A DNA stretch of 64,000 nt, taken from positions 2,287,001-2,351,000 of the forward strand of contig NC_084769.1 in the NCBI RefSeq assembly GCF_028858725.1. The letters run 5' to 3'. The stretch comes from Colius striatus. Taxonomy: Eukaryota > Chordata > Aves > Coliiformes > Coliidae. Under the pieces are notes generated by a model. The model was not told where the DNA came from. It worked only from the letters and a program-made list of their open reading frames with translations, and did not search any database. Positions 21,601-33,815 of this stretch are shown piece by piece. Made by a program: the position numbers and the translations under genes. The first letter of the stretch is position 1, and the number at the start of each line of letters is the position of its first letter.

Positions 21601-24600
21601 GAATGCTGGGGGTGGGAAGGACCCTGCAGAGCTGCTGCACTCCCAGCCCCTGCTACAGCAGGTTCCACTCACTCAGGAGACAGAGGAATGTGTCCAGGTG
21701 GGGTTGGAAACCTCCCGAGAAGGAGCCTCCACACCCTCCCTGGGCAGCCTGGGCCAGGGCTCCCTCACCTCAGCACCAAAGGACTTGCTCCTCTTGTGTC
21801 AGTGGAGTTTATGTTTAAGTCAGATGAGAAGAGAACCCAAATGTTCAGCTAGTAGCTGTCCCACTTGCAAAGTGTCGGGAAAATACGTCCCTCCGAACCC
21901 AAAGGCATGCTTTTGCAACCCAAAGGTATGTTTTTGTTTGGGAGAAGTTTCAAACAACAGAGCTAGTCAGGGCTTGGTGAGTTTTTCAACAACAGAAAAT
22001 CAACAAATGCAAGGAAGGAGTCCCCCGGGGCTGCTCAGAAGGCAGTAGTTATGGGAACGGTCGGCTGGTGTCAGCATCGCTGGTGCTGTGGTTCCTCTCT
22101 GACTCAGGGGGAGCTCCTGGATCGCTATCACAGCGTCCTTTTGGATGTGACTTTAAGTGCCTTTGTAAGATGAATCAGAGCTTTGTTTTAAATCTCCAGA
22201 GAAGTTATATCAGAGCTACTTGGATAGAGGAGAGGCAGAAATTAAAGGGAATAGAAATGTGAAGCAAAAATATCTGAGCTTGTGTCACAAAGGGCAGGAC
22301 CAGAACAACTGCTGGCTGACATTTTTTGCTGCACAGAAAACACACTCTCTTCCTTATTTTTCTCTTTGCTGTTGCAACTACAATATAAAGCAGCTTTCCA
22401 GGGAAACCTAGAAACTGTCAGTGCTGCTACAAGTTTTATCATCTTTTCATGTTGCACTTGTCTGGTGCCATATGTATGGAAATGTGTCTCAGAACCAATC
22501 TGCAGAGCTAATCCCAGCAGCGTTCTTGTTTTTATGTCTTTCTTATATTTAGCATAACGGGGTGGGTGGGGGGAAGTGGCTGCCTGTAGCTATCACTGGT
22601 CAACAGGACTGTTGCATCCTTGATGGAAAACAGGGAGCATTTTTTACAGTAGTTATTCATACCAGGGGAAAAAAGGAATGTCTTTTCTAGGGACATAGTT
22701 AGAGGCAGTAGTTTTGGCTAGGCTAGGCTATTTTTTTAAACAGCCTGCTCACCACTGAATTGTGGTTAGCAATGGTGAGATCCTTTATTAGATCCACAAC
22801 AGCGTTTGCCAATGTAGTTTTTGGACCCACACTTGCTGGCTTCATGCCCAGTGAAGAAAATTCTATCGCTGACAATGGTCCCAGAAGTCTGAGAGCTGCT
22901 TTCTGTAACGTGACTGGGAATGTCGCTGGCACGGGCACGGGACAGTCTATATCCCCTGGAAAAATCTCTCCAGAGAAGCCAGTTCTGTTGCAAAGAAGAG
23001 TCATAACAACTAACAGCTGTGGAATAATGGTATGCTGGGCTTAACAAAGTAACCCCATGCTATTTTAATCCAGAATTTATTCATAGGAAGCAGTGTTTTG
23101 TCATGCACTCTGTAGCCTGCCATGGCTAACCTGGCAAATCCACTCACCGCTTCTTTGCAGTGCGGTTGTGCTGCGTTCAGCAGGGAGGAACTGAAAACCT
23201 GGGTCCTGCAGGAAACAGCACACCATTTAGCCTCACTGCACACCCAGGCCACAGCCTGGAACTGCTGTCATTGACCACTGCAGCTCACAGGGCACTCAAC
23301 TGAAAGGTGAGTCGGAAAGCACAGACTACTCCCGGGGGTGAGCGGAGCTGTTCCATCTACGCGGAGTCCACGAGAAAGAGGCTGCTGAATTCTGAAGGCT
23401 TGTCACCTTTGCAAAGGTGACCAGGCACAGCCAAATTGAGAGCCTCCTTAAAGCTTATTGCCTGTGATGTTTGCTGGGAAAAGCCCCTCCTTGCTCTGGC
23501 AGCCACCTTTGCAAGACCCACCCTGCTCCTTCCCTGGGTCTGCTGCCGCTGCACCTCCAGGGATGTGGATGCATCACTCTTGGAGCTCACTATAAAAACG
23601 TACCATTTTCAGTTTGGCTCCAGCCTTTTCCACTCAGCAACATTGTTCTCAAATCTTATGTTCCAAAAGGTATCTGCCTCCTCTTACTGGTGCTGAAACA
23701 TCACTGTGGACAGGCATCACGCTTGTCAGAGTACTGCTGGAAAGATGCTGCTGCCCTTCACAGCTTGTGCAAGGGCAGCTCTGCCACCCTCCAGCAGCAC
23801 CATCTCAGTGGGGGGTGGGATCCTGCTGAGAGCAATCACCAACCTGTACCTCCCTCACTCCTTTGGGACACCACAAAAGTAGCCTTTGTAAGGAGAGACC
23901 CGGTGCATGTACTCCACGGGGCTGTGAGGTGTGATGCTGGCTCAGTGGAGCTCAGTTTAAGGATACAGTATTCCCTAACACAATTGCCTAATTGATTGAT
24001 CCAGTGGGGGTTTTTTTACCCTCCCTCTTAATTACAAGAGGGTCTGTGCAGAAAGATAAACCACAAAACCAGATCTAGGACAAAGCATTGTACTTATTAG
24101 CTGTGCGTATACATTTGCATACTTATGCCTCTGTATATACAGATACCTATGTACACATCTTCACAGTCATACACCAACACACATCCACGTGCAGAAGTTC
24201 CTGTTAGTCTCTATGGAGGTCACATCCTGGCCTTGTAGATGAGCCTGCACGAGATTTTGGATTGCCTTGCAAGCAGAAGCACGTGCTCAAAGCTGAAAAT
24301 GCCTCCTGCTCATCTGCCATGGGGCTGGCACTACAGGGCACGACGTGTCCCAGCCTCAGCTGGGCATCTTCCCTGATGGGGGGGTTCTGTTTGAAGGCTG
24401 CTCTCCTTATCTCACCTGCCTGAAATCACCTCTTCCTGGACAGTGCTGAGAACTTGCAGCCAAGTTTCTTCTTTCTTTGCCTGAAAACACGCATAGTGGG
24501 TCTTTTGTCTCAGAGATTTCTCCACCTCCTTTCCTTCTTTGGTTCTTACTCCAAAGGTCAGGGGTATGTGGCTGATGGGACTTGTTTCTTCCAACTCACT

Positions 24601-27025
24601 TTTCATAGAATCTCTGCTTGAAGTGCAAAGACAGCAGGATCCTGCATGGACAGTGACCCTCTACTCACCCACAGCAGCAGGAGACAGCTGAATGTAGCCA
24701 ATCTCTTCTGCATAAACACGACAGGCATGAAATCCAGCCTAATAAAGTGCCCTCAATACTCATGATACAAATACAAAATGCTAATTGAAAAGAAATATTC
24801 CACTTTTAAACAGAGGGTGGCCACACAGAGTTACTGGCAGGGGTGTCATACTCAGAGGACTGCAGCAAATGGGGTAGGGATGGCTCTTAAACCAGGGGGG
24901 GAAATTCTGAGCACAAATTCTGAGCAGCAGCAGTGCTGAGAAACCTGAACTGGGTATTTGGGCAGGATTGCTCCAATCCTCTCATCAGTTTACAATAAAC
25001 CTCTGGTTACAATGTGCTTGTGTCAAAACTGAGCAACAACAACATTCCATTCACACAAGAAAGACATTAACAGGAAGGTGACAGCCAGCTGCAGCAGAAC
25101 GGCATCCTCACGGAGGAAACAAAAGCGGGTTTGTAGCAAGAACTAAAGGTTAGAGACATGAGCATTTCCAGGCTGCCAGTAATTCAAGATGTAATATCTG
25201 TGCTAAGGATTTGCTGAGGAAGAAAGGTAAAATGGAAAACTGCCTTCAGTTCCAGTTTGGTCTTGACAGTGCTTTATCAGAAGGAGATAAGCAAAGCTCA
25301 GCTGTCACTGCACATGGCTAGATTTCATTCAAGGGAGGGGGTCTTGCTGCAACGCTCGTGCAGAGCCAGTCTGAGGTTGCAGTTACTTGTTTTACTGTAC
25401 TGCACTGGTAATTCAATGAAGGGCATTTTGAGCTTTGTTTCGGCAGTTTGATTGCTGTAGCTGGTGGTGCATTTCTAAAGGAGCTTCTAAGGGAGAGGAA
25501 AGCAGAGTGGATGTTTCAGAGCCGGACACTGTGCTTCCAGATCTGGAACAACCGTGTTTGTGTATGTAGAGGAAATCATCAGTTTTCAGCCCATGGTTTG
25601 TTTTTATTTTCTCTCATGGCAAATGCTAAAGGTGTAGCAAAATGTACTTTAATTCTGCATTCTTATCAACAGGCTGTTTCTTCACTTTAAAGAGTGAGAA
25701 AATGCTTTCTTCAAATGGACCTCAAGTCAGAAGTGATCACTGAGAATACCCGTCACAACCTGCAACAAACTCAGCTTCCCTGCCCCTACTATCAGGGCTT
25801 AACAAAGCCTCACCCCTACTTATCCTCTGTGTCTTCTTACTCTTGTTTCAGCCAAGAAGACAAATTCTGCTTGTTTCTCACACAAACCTCTTCTCTGCCA
25901 TCCTTTGTTCTGAATAGCAGCCGCTCGAGGTGGTGCGTGAAGCACCAAGCTGTCCCCCACCTGAGCACCTTCAGCAACTATGGGACACAGCAGGCATGTT
26001 CCCAGTTTAGAAGGAAAGAGGAGTCATTAAAAATGTGCAGTCAAATGGAAAACTATATAGATCACTTCTCCTGCTCATTTATGTCCCTGTTAGTTCACGT
26101 GGTCCTCTGAGAAGGGACCGGAGCCACGTGGTTGCTGCACCGGCTAATAGAGCGTGGCCTCAATCCCTCACCAAACCTTGGAGCACCACAGGAAAGTGTC
26201 TCAGCTACAGGCATTCCTTACAATCCTTAAAGAAATACATGACATTCCAGAGAGGACAGAGGTGTTGGTAAGCAGTTGTCTGTAAAACAAAGCACTGGGT
26301 GTGTGTTTTTGCTTCAGCATCCTTTACCTGATCACATTTTACTGATGTATTGGATAAAGGTCTAGAAAGAACCCTGAGAGCTGTTTAAACCCACATGAGG
26401 TACAAGAAACTATTCCCACAGCATTTTCTATAAATGAAATCTTGTCTCCACTGCTTAATGATGTGAACAAACCAAGAGCCAAAGCCTACACGTTTCTGTG
26501 CTTTCCTAGAAACCCGGGAATTCTGGTCGCTACGATTTCCAGATCGTTTAGTTTCACACGCAGGACCCCAGGCATCTGAGGTATGTTCATGCAGAAAGCA
26601 ACTCATTCCTTTGGCAAATGTTTCTATTCATACTCATTTTTCCTTCATTAGAAGCAACTGTTGTTTAACAGTGCTTTCACTTTACCTCGTGCTGTAGGGA
26701 AAACACATTCAGCCTAAATATTCCATAGCTACTGCAGAGAAAAGGTGAAAGTAGTAAGCTCATAAGGACAAAACTTACAGTCACCACTCAGATAAATGAT
26801 CAGTTTCAACTCAGGGTTTGGCTAATATTAATGCATGGCTCAATTTCATATGAGGAGGTGCTCATCCTTCTCCTGTCAGACAACCACGGTGACTTTTGCA
26901 GCAAAGCATGGGTGATTAAATTCCCTCTTACCTAACCAAATGGAGTTATGCAGCACTCCGTCCTTGAATCCCCACGCTTCAGCCTCGTCCCACAGCAGGG
27001 CAGCAAAGAGAACGAGCGCAATCAT
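15450..27025 (-). CDS. TNFAIP6: TNFAIP6 (TSG-6), complete coding region in six exons
   Basis: TSG-6 is a secreted, inflammation-induced hyaluronan-binding protein. It transfers inter-alpha-inhibitor heavy chains onto hyaluronan and modulates chemokines (family knowledge). Six minus-strand exons (26932-27025, 21332-21469, 19972-20133, 17810-18038, 16736-16776, 15450-15613) join in phase to 275 residues, against 277 in human. Order: signal peptide MIALVLFAALLWDEAEA; Link module (about residues 35-130) with CEYEGGHLATYQQLEAARK and CGFGKTGIVDYGIRLNRSER; CUB domain (about 133-246) with ECGGVFTD, SPGYPNEYENDQICYWHIR and FLEIYDSYDD; short tail ending GKPNFLSGKFGIM. All splice sites are GT-AG. It sits head-to-tail upstream of RIF1, as in mammals. 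Confidence 0.98.
15620..16730 (-). other. TNFAIP6: TNFAIP6 intron 5
   Basis: Apart from the CR1 tail at 16531-16640 I recognise nothing. Several frames of 60-90 codons are open around 15680-16220 on both strands, but none resembles a known protein. Confidence 0.5.
16531..16640 (-). mobile_element. CR1 LINE 3' tail
   Basis: Plus strand reads CACAGAATCATAGGTAGGGG, TTGGAAGGACCTGTAGAGAT and CATCTAGTCCGACCCCCCTG. This is the reversed CR1 tail. Confidence 0.9.
16736..16776 (-). CDS. TNFAIP6: TNFAIP6 exon 5 (41-nt microexon-like)
   Basis: Only 41 bases, encoding RFCGDELPDDIIST with split codons at both ends. The acceptor is TTCCCAG and the donor GTAATA. It supplies the fourth CUB cysteine. It was found by matching human RYCGDELPDDIIST. 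Confidence 0.96.
17423..17486. repeat. 21-bp minisatellite, three copies
   Basis: CAACATCCCACCTCCATCCTA repeats at 17423, 17444 and 17465 with a few substitutions. It is pyrimidine-rich on the plus strand and lies in TNFAIP6 intron 4. Confidence 0.9.
17810..18038 (-). CDS. TNFAIP6: TNFAIP6 exon 4 (CUB domain)
   Basis: Encodes GKECGGVFTDSKHIFKSPGY, PNEYENDQICYWHIRVKYGQ, RIHLQFLEFDVEEDVACMAD and FLEIYDSYDDISGFVG. It carries the first three CUB cysteines and the acidic calcium-site residues (EFD, DSYDD). The donor is GTAAAG. Confidence 0.97.
18039..19971 (-). other. TNFAIP6: TNFAIP6 intron 3
   Basis: No recognised repeat or exon. Open frames up to 122 codons occur on both strands but show no family motif. 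Confidence 0.5.
19972..20133 (-). CDS. TNFAIP6: TNFAIP6 exon 3 (Link module, second half)
   Basis: Encodes GFHVCAAGWMAKGRVGYPIV, KAGANCGFGKTGIVDYGIRL and NRSERWDAYCYNPN. It carries three of the four Link cysteines and the Tyr/Arg-rich hyaluronan-binding face known from TSG-6. The donor is GTGCGT. Confidence 0.97.
20991..21020. repeat. (ACTC)n microsatellite
   Basis: About seven perfect tetranucleotide copies (ACTCACTC...) in TNFAIP6 intron 2. Confidence 0.95.
21332..21469 (-). CDS. TNFAIP6: TNFAIP6 exon 2 (Link module, first half)
   Basis: Encodes RAAGVYHRESRSGKYQLTYA, EAKAVCEYEGGHLATYQQLE and AARKI. The acceptor is CCCACAG. The donor GTTTGC is a weak but valid GT site, and the split codon restores KIGFHVC across the junction. 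Confidence 0.95.
21588..21830 (-). mobile_element. CR1 LINE 3' tail
   Basis: CACAGCATCACAGAATGCTG, GGGGTGGGAAGGACCCTGCA, GTCCAGGTGGGGTTGGAAAC and CACACCCTCCCTGGGCAGCC give the antisense CR1 order. It lies in TNFAIP6 intron 1, about 120 bases beyond exon 2. Confidence 0.92.
21840..26900 (-). other. TNFAIP6: TNFAIP6 intron 1, mostly unassigned
   Basis: About 5 kb between the signal-peptide exon and the Link exons. I recognise no gene. The stretch 22723-23047 has overlapping open frames of 93-94 codons on both strands that I cannot assign. The rest shows no clear repeat family. Confidence 0.5.
26932..27025 (-). CDS. TNFAIP6: TNFAIP6 exon 1 (signal peptide)
   Basis: Encodes MIALVLFAALLWDEAEA, a signal peptide with likely cleavage before WGFKDG, and GVLHNSIWL. 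The donor is GTAAGA, phase 1. The open frame extends upstream of the ATG, but only this Met gives the signal peptide seen in orthologues. Confidence 0.95.
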
Positions 27026-27084
27026 CTCCTTCCGAGCTATCAGGCTGTAAATATTCCCTGTTAAAACACTCAGGATAACCTCTG

Positions 27085-27240
27085 CTAGCAGCTGGCTGGA
27101 TCCTATTGGAACATCTGGTAGCCAGATCTTAAATAGCGCTTTCAGCTGTGAGGTCAGCAAGCCTGCTCCAATTGTGCTTGCTGTAGTATTATTACACAAT
27201 GAAATGCGATGTCTGCAGTCGTCCATGTGACTCACTTTTG
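27085..27240 (-). promoter_or_regulatory. TNFAIP6: TNFAIP6 inducible promoter
   Basis: Upstream of the start codon on the minus strand are, in order, a perfect AP-1 site TGAGTCA (complement of 27228-27234), a C/EBP (NF-IL6) type site TTGTGTAAT (27192-27200) and a TATA-like TATTTAA (27129-27135). The region is not CpG-rich. Human TNFAIP6 is known to be induced by TNF and IL-1 through cooperating AP-1 and NF-IL6 elements, so the arrangement fits. Transcription likely starts near 27100. Confidence 0.65.
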
Positions 27241-28536
27241 GCTCTCTTGAGCCCCAGCGTGTCCAAGAAACCATCCTATCCCTCACTACTGCAGCACACA
27301 TGAACGCTTTTCAAGCCAAAGTCTGCTCATTCTTCAGCGCTCACTGTCTTCAGATTCCACAAACAACAAACCCAATATCCAGTCTATCTGCTGAGAGTGT
27401 TTCCAGTCACACCACTCAGGACTGAAGAGAACTGCACATACTACCTCTCACTGCCATTCAAGCATTCTGTTCTTTCAGTGTGTTTGGATTTCATTTCACA
27501 GTGACCTAATCAATGAAAGAACGTAAGGAGAGTATTTTGCACGGGCTGTTTGCATGCACTTCCCTTACACAGCATCTGCAACTGCAAGTCAAGCTCCCCT
27601 ATCAGCATAAAAGTGCAAGTGGCAGAAACAGATGCTCTTTGTTCTGCAAGTGGGAAAGAAAGCTAAGATCTTGCCCTCCCGACCACAGTTTAAAATCTGA
27701 TTCATAGCGTGACAGCTGTCTGCTTGTCTTCCCTTCTGGCTGGAAGTGAATCTTGCAGCTGCTCCTTGTGGGTGAGTGGAAGAGCAGAAAGGGGGAAAGA
27801 TGAGAGCATGGAAAATGGTCTGGTGTTGCACACCCCGGAGCTGCCATCGGCAGGCTCCGCTCTCCCGTTCTGATAACATTGGTAACTTCTGAGTCAGGAG
27901 CTACAGAAGAAGGATGTGCTCATGGCCATGGACAGGATCAAATGAAAGTAAATGAAAAGGAAAGGGTGGAGAACTCTGTGCCTACTCAAAAATATTTTCC
28001 ATAGATGAGTGTTGTACCAATGAGGATGATGCTCTTCATCATTCCAGTCTTAAACTGATGATTGCCCATCTACACTGGATGTATGCTGCTGTCTACAGCG
28101 CAGGCAGGTGCTGAAAGGCAGGAATGGAAACAGTGACAGTATTTACAGCTTTGGTGTTCTAAGCTTCATACATTACTATAGGCAATATAGGCTATATTTC
28201 AACTATATAGCTTTAAGAACAATACTGAGAACCATGTATTTAACTGGAAAGGCATGCAGTGAAAGGCCTTTCAATGGGAGGGGCTTTTGTGCAAGAAACT
28301 ATAACCTCAGTCAGATAAATTACTTGGTGGAAAGGGTAGGAGAAAGGAGCACGAGGAATGAGACAGGGAAGCAATTAAAGCTAAGGTTTTCTGATGAGAA
28401 AAAAGCTAAAACAGCTGATGTGAAAGGGAGGAATATGACTACTCTGACTGAATTTACATTGTGGGAAATGTGAGAATGGGAGAAGAGCTATTTAACCTAA
28501 AAGAAAAAGCCCAACAGCATCATCCCATTCCATGCT

Positions 28537-28586
28537 ATCCCATCCCATCCCATCCCATCCCATCCCATCCCATCCCATCCCATCCC
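28537..28586. repeat. (CCCAT)n microsatellite
   Basis: Ten near-perfect pentanucleotide copies (CATCCCATCC...), preceded by imperfect copies from 28520. Confidence 0.95.
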
Positions 28587-29179
28587 GAGTTACGTTTAGG
28601 CTGAAAAGCAGAAGACAATTTCAAACTGTAAGTCAAGAGAAGTTTGAGAGCAGCCAGACAAACACCTGTTTTGAGCTGATGTTTCAGGAGGAGCTTGGAC
28701 TTGATGTTCTTTGAGAGAAGGCCACTTCCAGTGCTATCTTATTTTTATCTGATGTGAAATAGTTTTTACCTTAAACTATTTTTTCCCCATGACCTGAGCT
28801 GCAAGGTACAAGTTGAAGGATTGTCCCACACTCCACGACCTCCATGGAGACCTATGAACCATCAGATCCCAACTATAAGCCACACGGCAGAAACGATTAC
28901 ACCTGAATTACTCTTGGCAGACACTTGTGTAGCCTGTTCTTATGAGCCTGCAGTGCTGGCAGTTCCACAGCCTCCTGGTCCTCAACTCTTCCAAACATTT
29001 TAAATACCTTCCTTAACCAAAACATCTTGTACTGACTAAAATGTGAATTAACTCTAATGCTGCAACTTTCACCTATTCATTTGAGGTCTTTTTGCTTCAG
29101 CAGGCTAAAATAACAGATTCTCTCCTGTCTCTTTGTAGCAGGAAAGTTGTTTTACAACTGTTACTGTATCTTGCTTCAA

Positions 29180-29400
29180 ATCTCTTCTTAAAAATAAACA
29201 TCTGTCCTGTAGATCATATTTTCTAGACCCTTGGATCACTCTTGCTCCTCTTCCCTTTACTCTTTCCAGGTGGTTTGCATCCTTCTTGAAGCGTCACGCC
29301 AAAACTAGACGTGGTACTCCAACCAAAGACTCTGCAGTGTTGGACAGAGCAGAATTGCATCACGTATTTCCCAGATGACATCTCACTTTATACAAACCCC
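29180..29400 (-). mobile_element. Ancient CR1/L3-like LINE remnant
   Basis: Plus strand carries CCTTTACTCTTTCCAGGTGG, TTTGCATCCTTCTTGAAGCG, ACGTGGTACTCCAACCAAAG and TTGGACAGAGCAGAATTGCA. This order matches the antisense of the old CR1/L3 reverse-transcriptase C-terminal region (normally ..CCTTGAA..TGG.GTCCAGAACTGGACACA.TACTCCA). It is very diverged. Confidence 0.5.
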
Positions 29401-32400
29401 TGGTTTGACTTTTGTTGTTAGTGAGATTTCCTTTCAAAACAGCAAGTTGGGTTTCTTAGAATACCCATGACATAAAGGTGCTTTGAGTAAGAAATGCATC
29501 CAAAACGAATGAAACCAATGGCATCTGGAAAAGCTCCCTGAATATACTTACTTGCTTTTCCAATCTGTCCTTGCTTCTATGCTTGCTGGGGGCTGAAAAG
29601 TGTTACAGAAACGGTGTGTTGTGGGAAAGAGCTGATGAAGCTCTTGCATTTATGTTTTGGATCAGTGAGAAACTCACTTCCCAACTAATCTATGAAGTGG
29701 GCTCTCTGAGTTGTCACACGTTGGTTGTACTTCAAGGAAAGATGGAAGGCAATTCTGACCAAACTTGTCACATTTTTCTGTTCCCTGCATGCTTTGGATG
29801 ATGCAATTTTAGAGGAATTTTATAACATGAGAACTTAATTTGTCAATGATTTTACTATTTCTCCTCACAGTGCTAAGTTAATCTTCTAGAGAGCGTTTTG
29901 TCTTTGTCCTGCAGCCCGACACTCGTTGGAATCAATGAAATCAACGCCCATTTTTTATCAGCAGCAGCAATGAGATGAGAATAAACCATTCTGTGTAATG
30001 GTGCTTTAGTTTAAAAGCAAAAGCAAACAGAAAAAGCTTCATGTGAAGTTAGAGCAGAGCAGAAACGTTTGGGACTATTAAGAGCAGATGTTAAGAGAGT
30101 GTAACGGATTCACTTATAAAAACCCTGAGTGTTTGCCAAGCTAAAATATGTGTCAGTTGAAGCCCTTTAGTGACAGTGATCCTGCATAAAATAGTTGAAC
30201 CTATCAAGACTTAAAATACAACACAGATATGAAAATCTACAAGTGTCTGATGGATGTTCTGGTGTGTTTAGAGTTTAAACCTGCGTAACTGTATTCAAAA
30301 GACCAGCAAATGTTGTAAACACAGCTTGTAGAGTACGATACTGAGAATGGGTAATGTGCTAAGGGGGTGCCAAGGCAAACAGGCCTCAAAGATTGCCAAG
30401 ACACTCCTAAAAGAGACAAAAAAGAACTTGCAGCTTCAGCCACTGCAAAGCAAACTGCAACCATTTTGGGGAGCACATGTGAAAAGCTTAATAGAGGTCG
30501 GGTGTGCAGAACTGAGTTCCTTCAGCCCACAGTTAGGAGACTTGAGTTTTGTTCACTGAGTACCAGGTATCAAACAGCCAATGTGGTAACAAACACGACC
30601 CAGGCTTTGTTCTTGGAGTTCTCAGAAGAACGTGTTTCTCCTTCTCTTGGATACAAGGAGTGTTTGGTTTTCCAGCCAAAGCAGAGCAGCTTTAAAGGGA
30701 AATGCTAAGAGAGAGTTACCCCAAAACATCTACAGGCTGCTGACTGGCACATGTCCTTTGTGCCTGAGCAATGTAGGTTCAGATTCCCCCAAGCAGATGA
30801 AGTTTCAGAAGCTGTTAGCAAAGGGTTACAGCACATTATCCTTGTTGTTGGATCCAATCAGCTAAACATCTGCAGTATGCTGAGCACCAGGATGTGCTCA
30901 CACAACAACATTTGAAGGATGTATAGCAATAACACATAGGAGACCTAACAATCAGAGGTTTAAAGGTGATGTGCTTCTTTTCAGTAAGCACATCCATAAA
31001 AACACTAGTGGCTGGCAAACTTCTATGAAACATCTAGTATTTGCACTTTTAAAAGGCCTCATTGTATATCAGAGTCAAATCACTGGTGATTGTTTGACTG
31101 CACAGAGACCATTTTTGGAAGAAAGACTTTGTGTTCAAGCAGTTTTGGGAAACAAACTTTCCTGTAAGCTTATGTGCTTCCAAAAAAGGGTAATTCTAAG
31201 AAATCCTCCCATGTGTGAAATAAGTATTTATGCCTACAAAGGACAGTCAAAAAGCTGCAGTGAATAATTACTTCTACAGACAGGAAAAAATGCTTTTCCC
31301 CTCTGACGGTTTACGTATCTCCGCTAATTATGTGACTACTCAGTTTTGTGGCACTTTGAGAATGATTCCTGTCCTGCCAGCAGTTCAAACACACCAAGTG
31401 GACAGAATGAACTAATAACTCAATGAAAGAGCCCAGTAAAAATTCATATTACTCACATTACAGTGAGATATTGCACAAGTGGCTGCAAAATTGACAGAGG
31501 ATTGCCTGCAAAATTAACACTTCTCTTCACTATACCTTCACCATTTCAGCTGGTTTTCCTTTATAATTAAATTAACTAAGCATGTCATTGTTTCACTGGC
31601 ATACAACATAGCACAGGTATTCACACTGACTCTCATCATCTAACTTAGGTGTGTGAATGAAGAGTCTTGGCAATAAGTGAGCCTGCAGTGGGCAATCAGA
31701 ACATATAAATGTTGACTATCTGACTGCTGGTTTTGACCTGTTATACTTTAAATCTCACTCATCTGCCCGTCTCATAACATCTAGAGATTGTAAAACTCCT
31801 TTTCCTACCTAAGGATGTACATAGGCATGTGAATTTGCCCAAGTAAAATACTCCCATGTGTGTGAAAATCTTGCCAACTGCCCAAATGCTATGGAAAAAT
31901 TGGCCTTATAAGCTGCCATCAAAATGCCTCCTGCTCTGTGTTCCTAACTCTCTGTTTCTGATTGATATTCCTGCTAGGTAGATTAAAAAAGGAATTTATG
32001 AGGCCCAGGGTGGAACTGAAGTGGATAGCCCAGCATTGCATCACTCCTCCCTGAGCTCAGCCCTTTGGAAAGCCTGGAGGCCACTGAACACTCCACGTGT
32101 GTTACCCAGTGGCTACAGAAACACAGCTGGAAAAACCACACAGAGTCTGGGGCAGGCAAGGGGAAAAGCCCCTAAATCACATGGGGCTACTGGTTCAGGC
32201 TTGCTTTTCCACTATTTCCTTCAGACTCCTCGAGCTTTATGCCTTCTTGCTGCCCTGGGTTGCAGCATCACTGTGCTGCCAGCAGCAGCTCCTTTGACAG
32301 CAAACAGGCTGAGACCTGCTTTCCTCTTCAGCAGTACCCATGGCAAGGTGTCCATCCACACTGGGAATCCCAAAGGGACAGAAGACACCTCCTTAGCATT

Positions 32401-33510
32401 GCAGACCAACGCCCTAGATCTAGAGGAGGATGTTTATGGTTTAGGAGAAACCTCTCCCTGTGCAGTGTCCTAGGCTGGCTTCCCAGGAAGCCTGTCACCA
32501 GCCTCTCCAGGCACTAGTGCTCCCTTCAGACCCACTCTGGAGTCAAACCTCATGTGGACAGCTTCAGCCTCCTGCACTTCTCTGCTTTCAAAAGCCATCA
32601 GCCATCACTTACTTCTCCTCTGGATTTCTCCATTTCTGACAATCTCACGCCTCGTTTTGTGTGGTATGTCAGATTTTGTAACTGAATACAGGGACCTTGC
32701 ACAGATACACCCCCTGGCAAACCAAACCTTGCCTCACCATCCCTGACACTGGCATGGCAGTGTCTGTCTGTAGTCTCACAGTCGCCTTGTTAGCCCAAGG
32801 GCAGTACCTCCAGTCCCACAGCAGCTGACCATACACATTAATCTGCTTTGCAGCATTATGCTGAATTCCTTTCTGAAACCCAAGTAGATGGATATGGTGA
32901 TAACATACTCGGTGGATTAGTCTCAGCAGTCGTTGCTTAAGATGTCCCTTTATGTCTGCAACACTCATTTCCTACCCCACTGCACATTCATTTTCTCTCC
33001 TCCCTCCTGCTGTCTGCTTCGGCTTCTGAGGAAATCAATATTCAGCCTTTTCTTAATGCCACGGTGACTCAGTATTTTAACAGCTTTGTGATGGTTTTAT
33101 TTGATTTCATTGAGTATGATGTATTAGATATGTCACCCATTTCCTAACCTTCTGTGGAGAATTAGGCTGTGGACTTGCTTCTATGTGTGGGCATAGTTCA
33201 CATCCTGTGAGCTCCAGAGAAACAAGCCGGTGTCTCCCATCGCTGCCTTACACACACACACCGTGGTTACAGCACCCACATGCCAGGCTCTGTGTCATAA
33301 TCCTGGAAATGGCCAGTTGCACAAGTTGACTGGAAATGCTTTTAAAATGGTATGGATTATTCCTGCTGTGCTTGGAGTGGTTTTTTTACCAGCAACATCT
33401 TCATCAGAGGAACGACCTGCTGGCAGTCTAGACCCAGCTTTTGCAGTCTGTCACACAATACTGCCAAGGAAATAATTTGCTGTGGGAAACATCACACTTT
33501 CCTCTTCTAA

Positions 33511-33815
33511 TCATAGAATCAGTGAACTGTTTCAACTGGAAGAGTCCTTCAAGCTCATGGGGTGCAGCCTTTGTCCCAGCCCCATCACCCACCAGCCCAT
33601 TGCCCTCAGTGCAACACCCACCCGGCTCTGAAACCCCTCCAGGGACGTTGACTCCAGCAGCTCCCTGGGCAGCCCCTTCCAATGCCTGACAGCCCTGGCA
33701 GCAAAGAAATTCCCCCTCAGATGCAGCCTGAACCTCCCCTGGTGCAGCTCGAGGCTGTTTCCTCTTGTTCTATTGCTTGTCACCAGGGAGAACAGACCAA
33801 CCCCACCTTGCTACA
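33511..33815 (-). mobile_element. CR1 LINE 3' part
   Basis: Minus strand reads [40 protein letters not shown] and [20 protein letters not shown]. This is the same CR1 subfamily as at 4180-5205, with the reversed tail AATCATAGAATCAGTGAACT at 33511. Confidence 0.93.

Noticed and set aside
28108-28473. 121-codon plus-strand frame in the TNFAIP6-NMI spacer
   Set aside because: No recognised domain, no splice context and no supporting regulatory features; likely chance.
32860-32960. Possible antisense old LINE fragment (TTCCTTTCTGAAACCCAAGT)
   Set aside because: Resembles an antisense CR1/L3 reverse-transcriptase segment but the match is too short and decayed to call.
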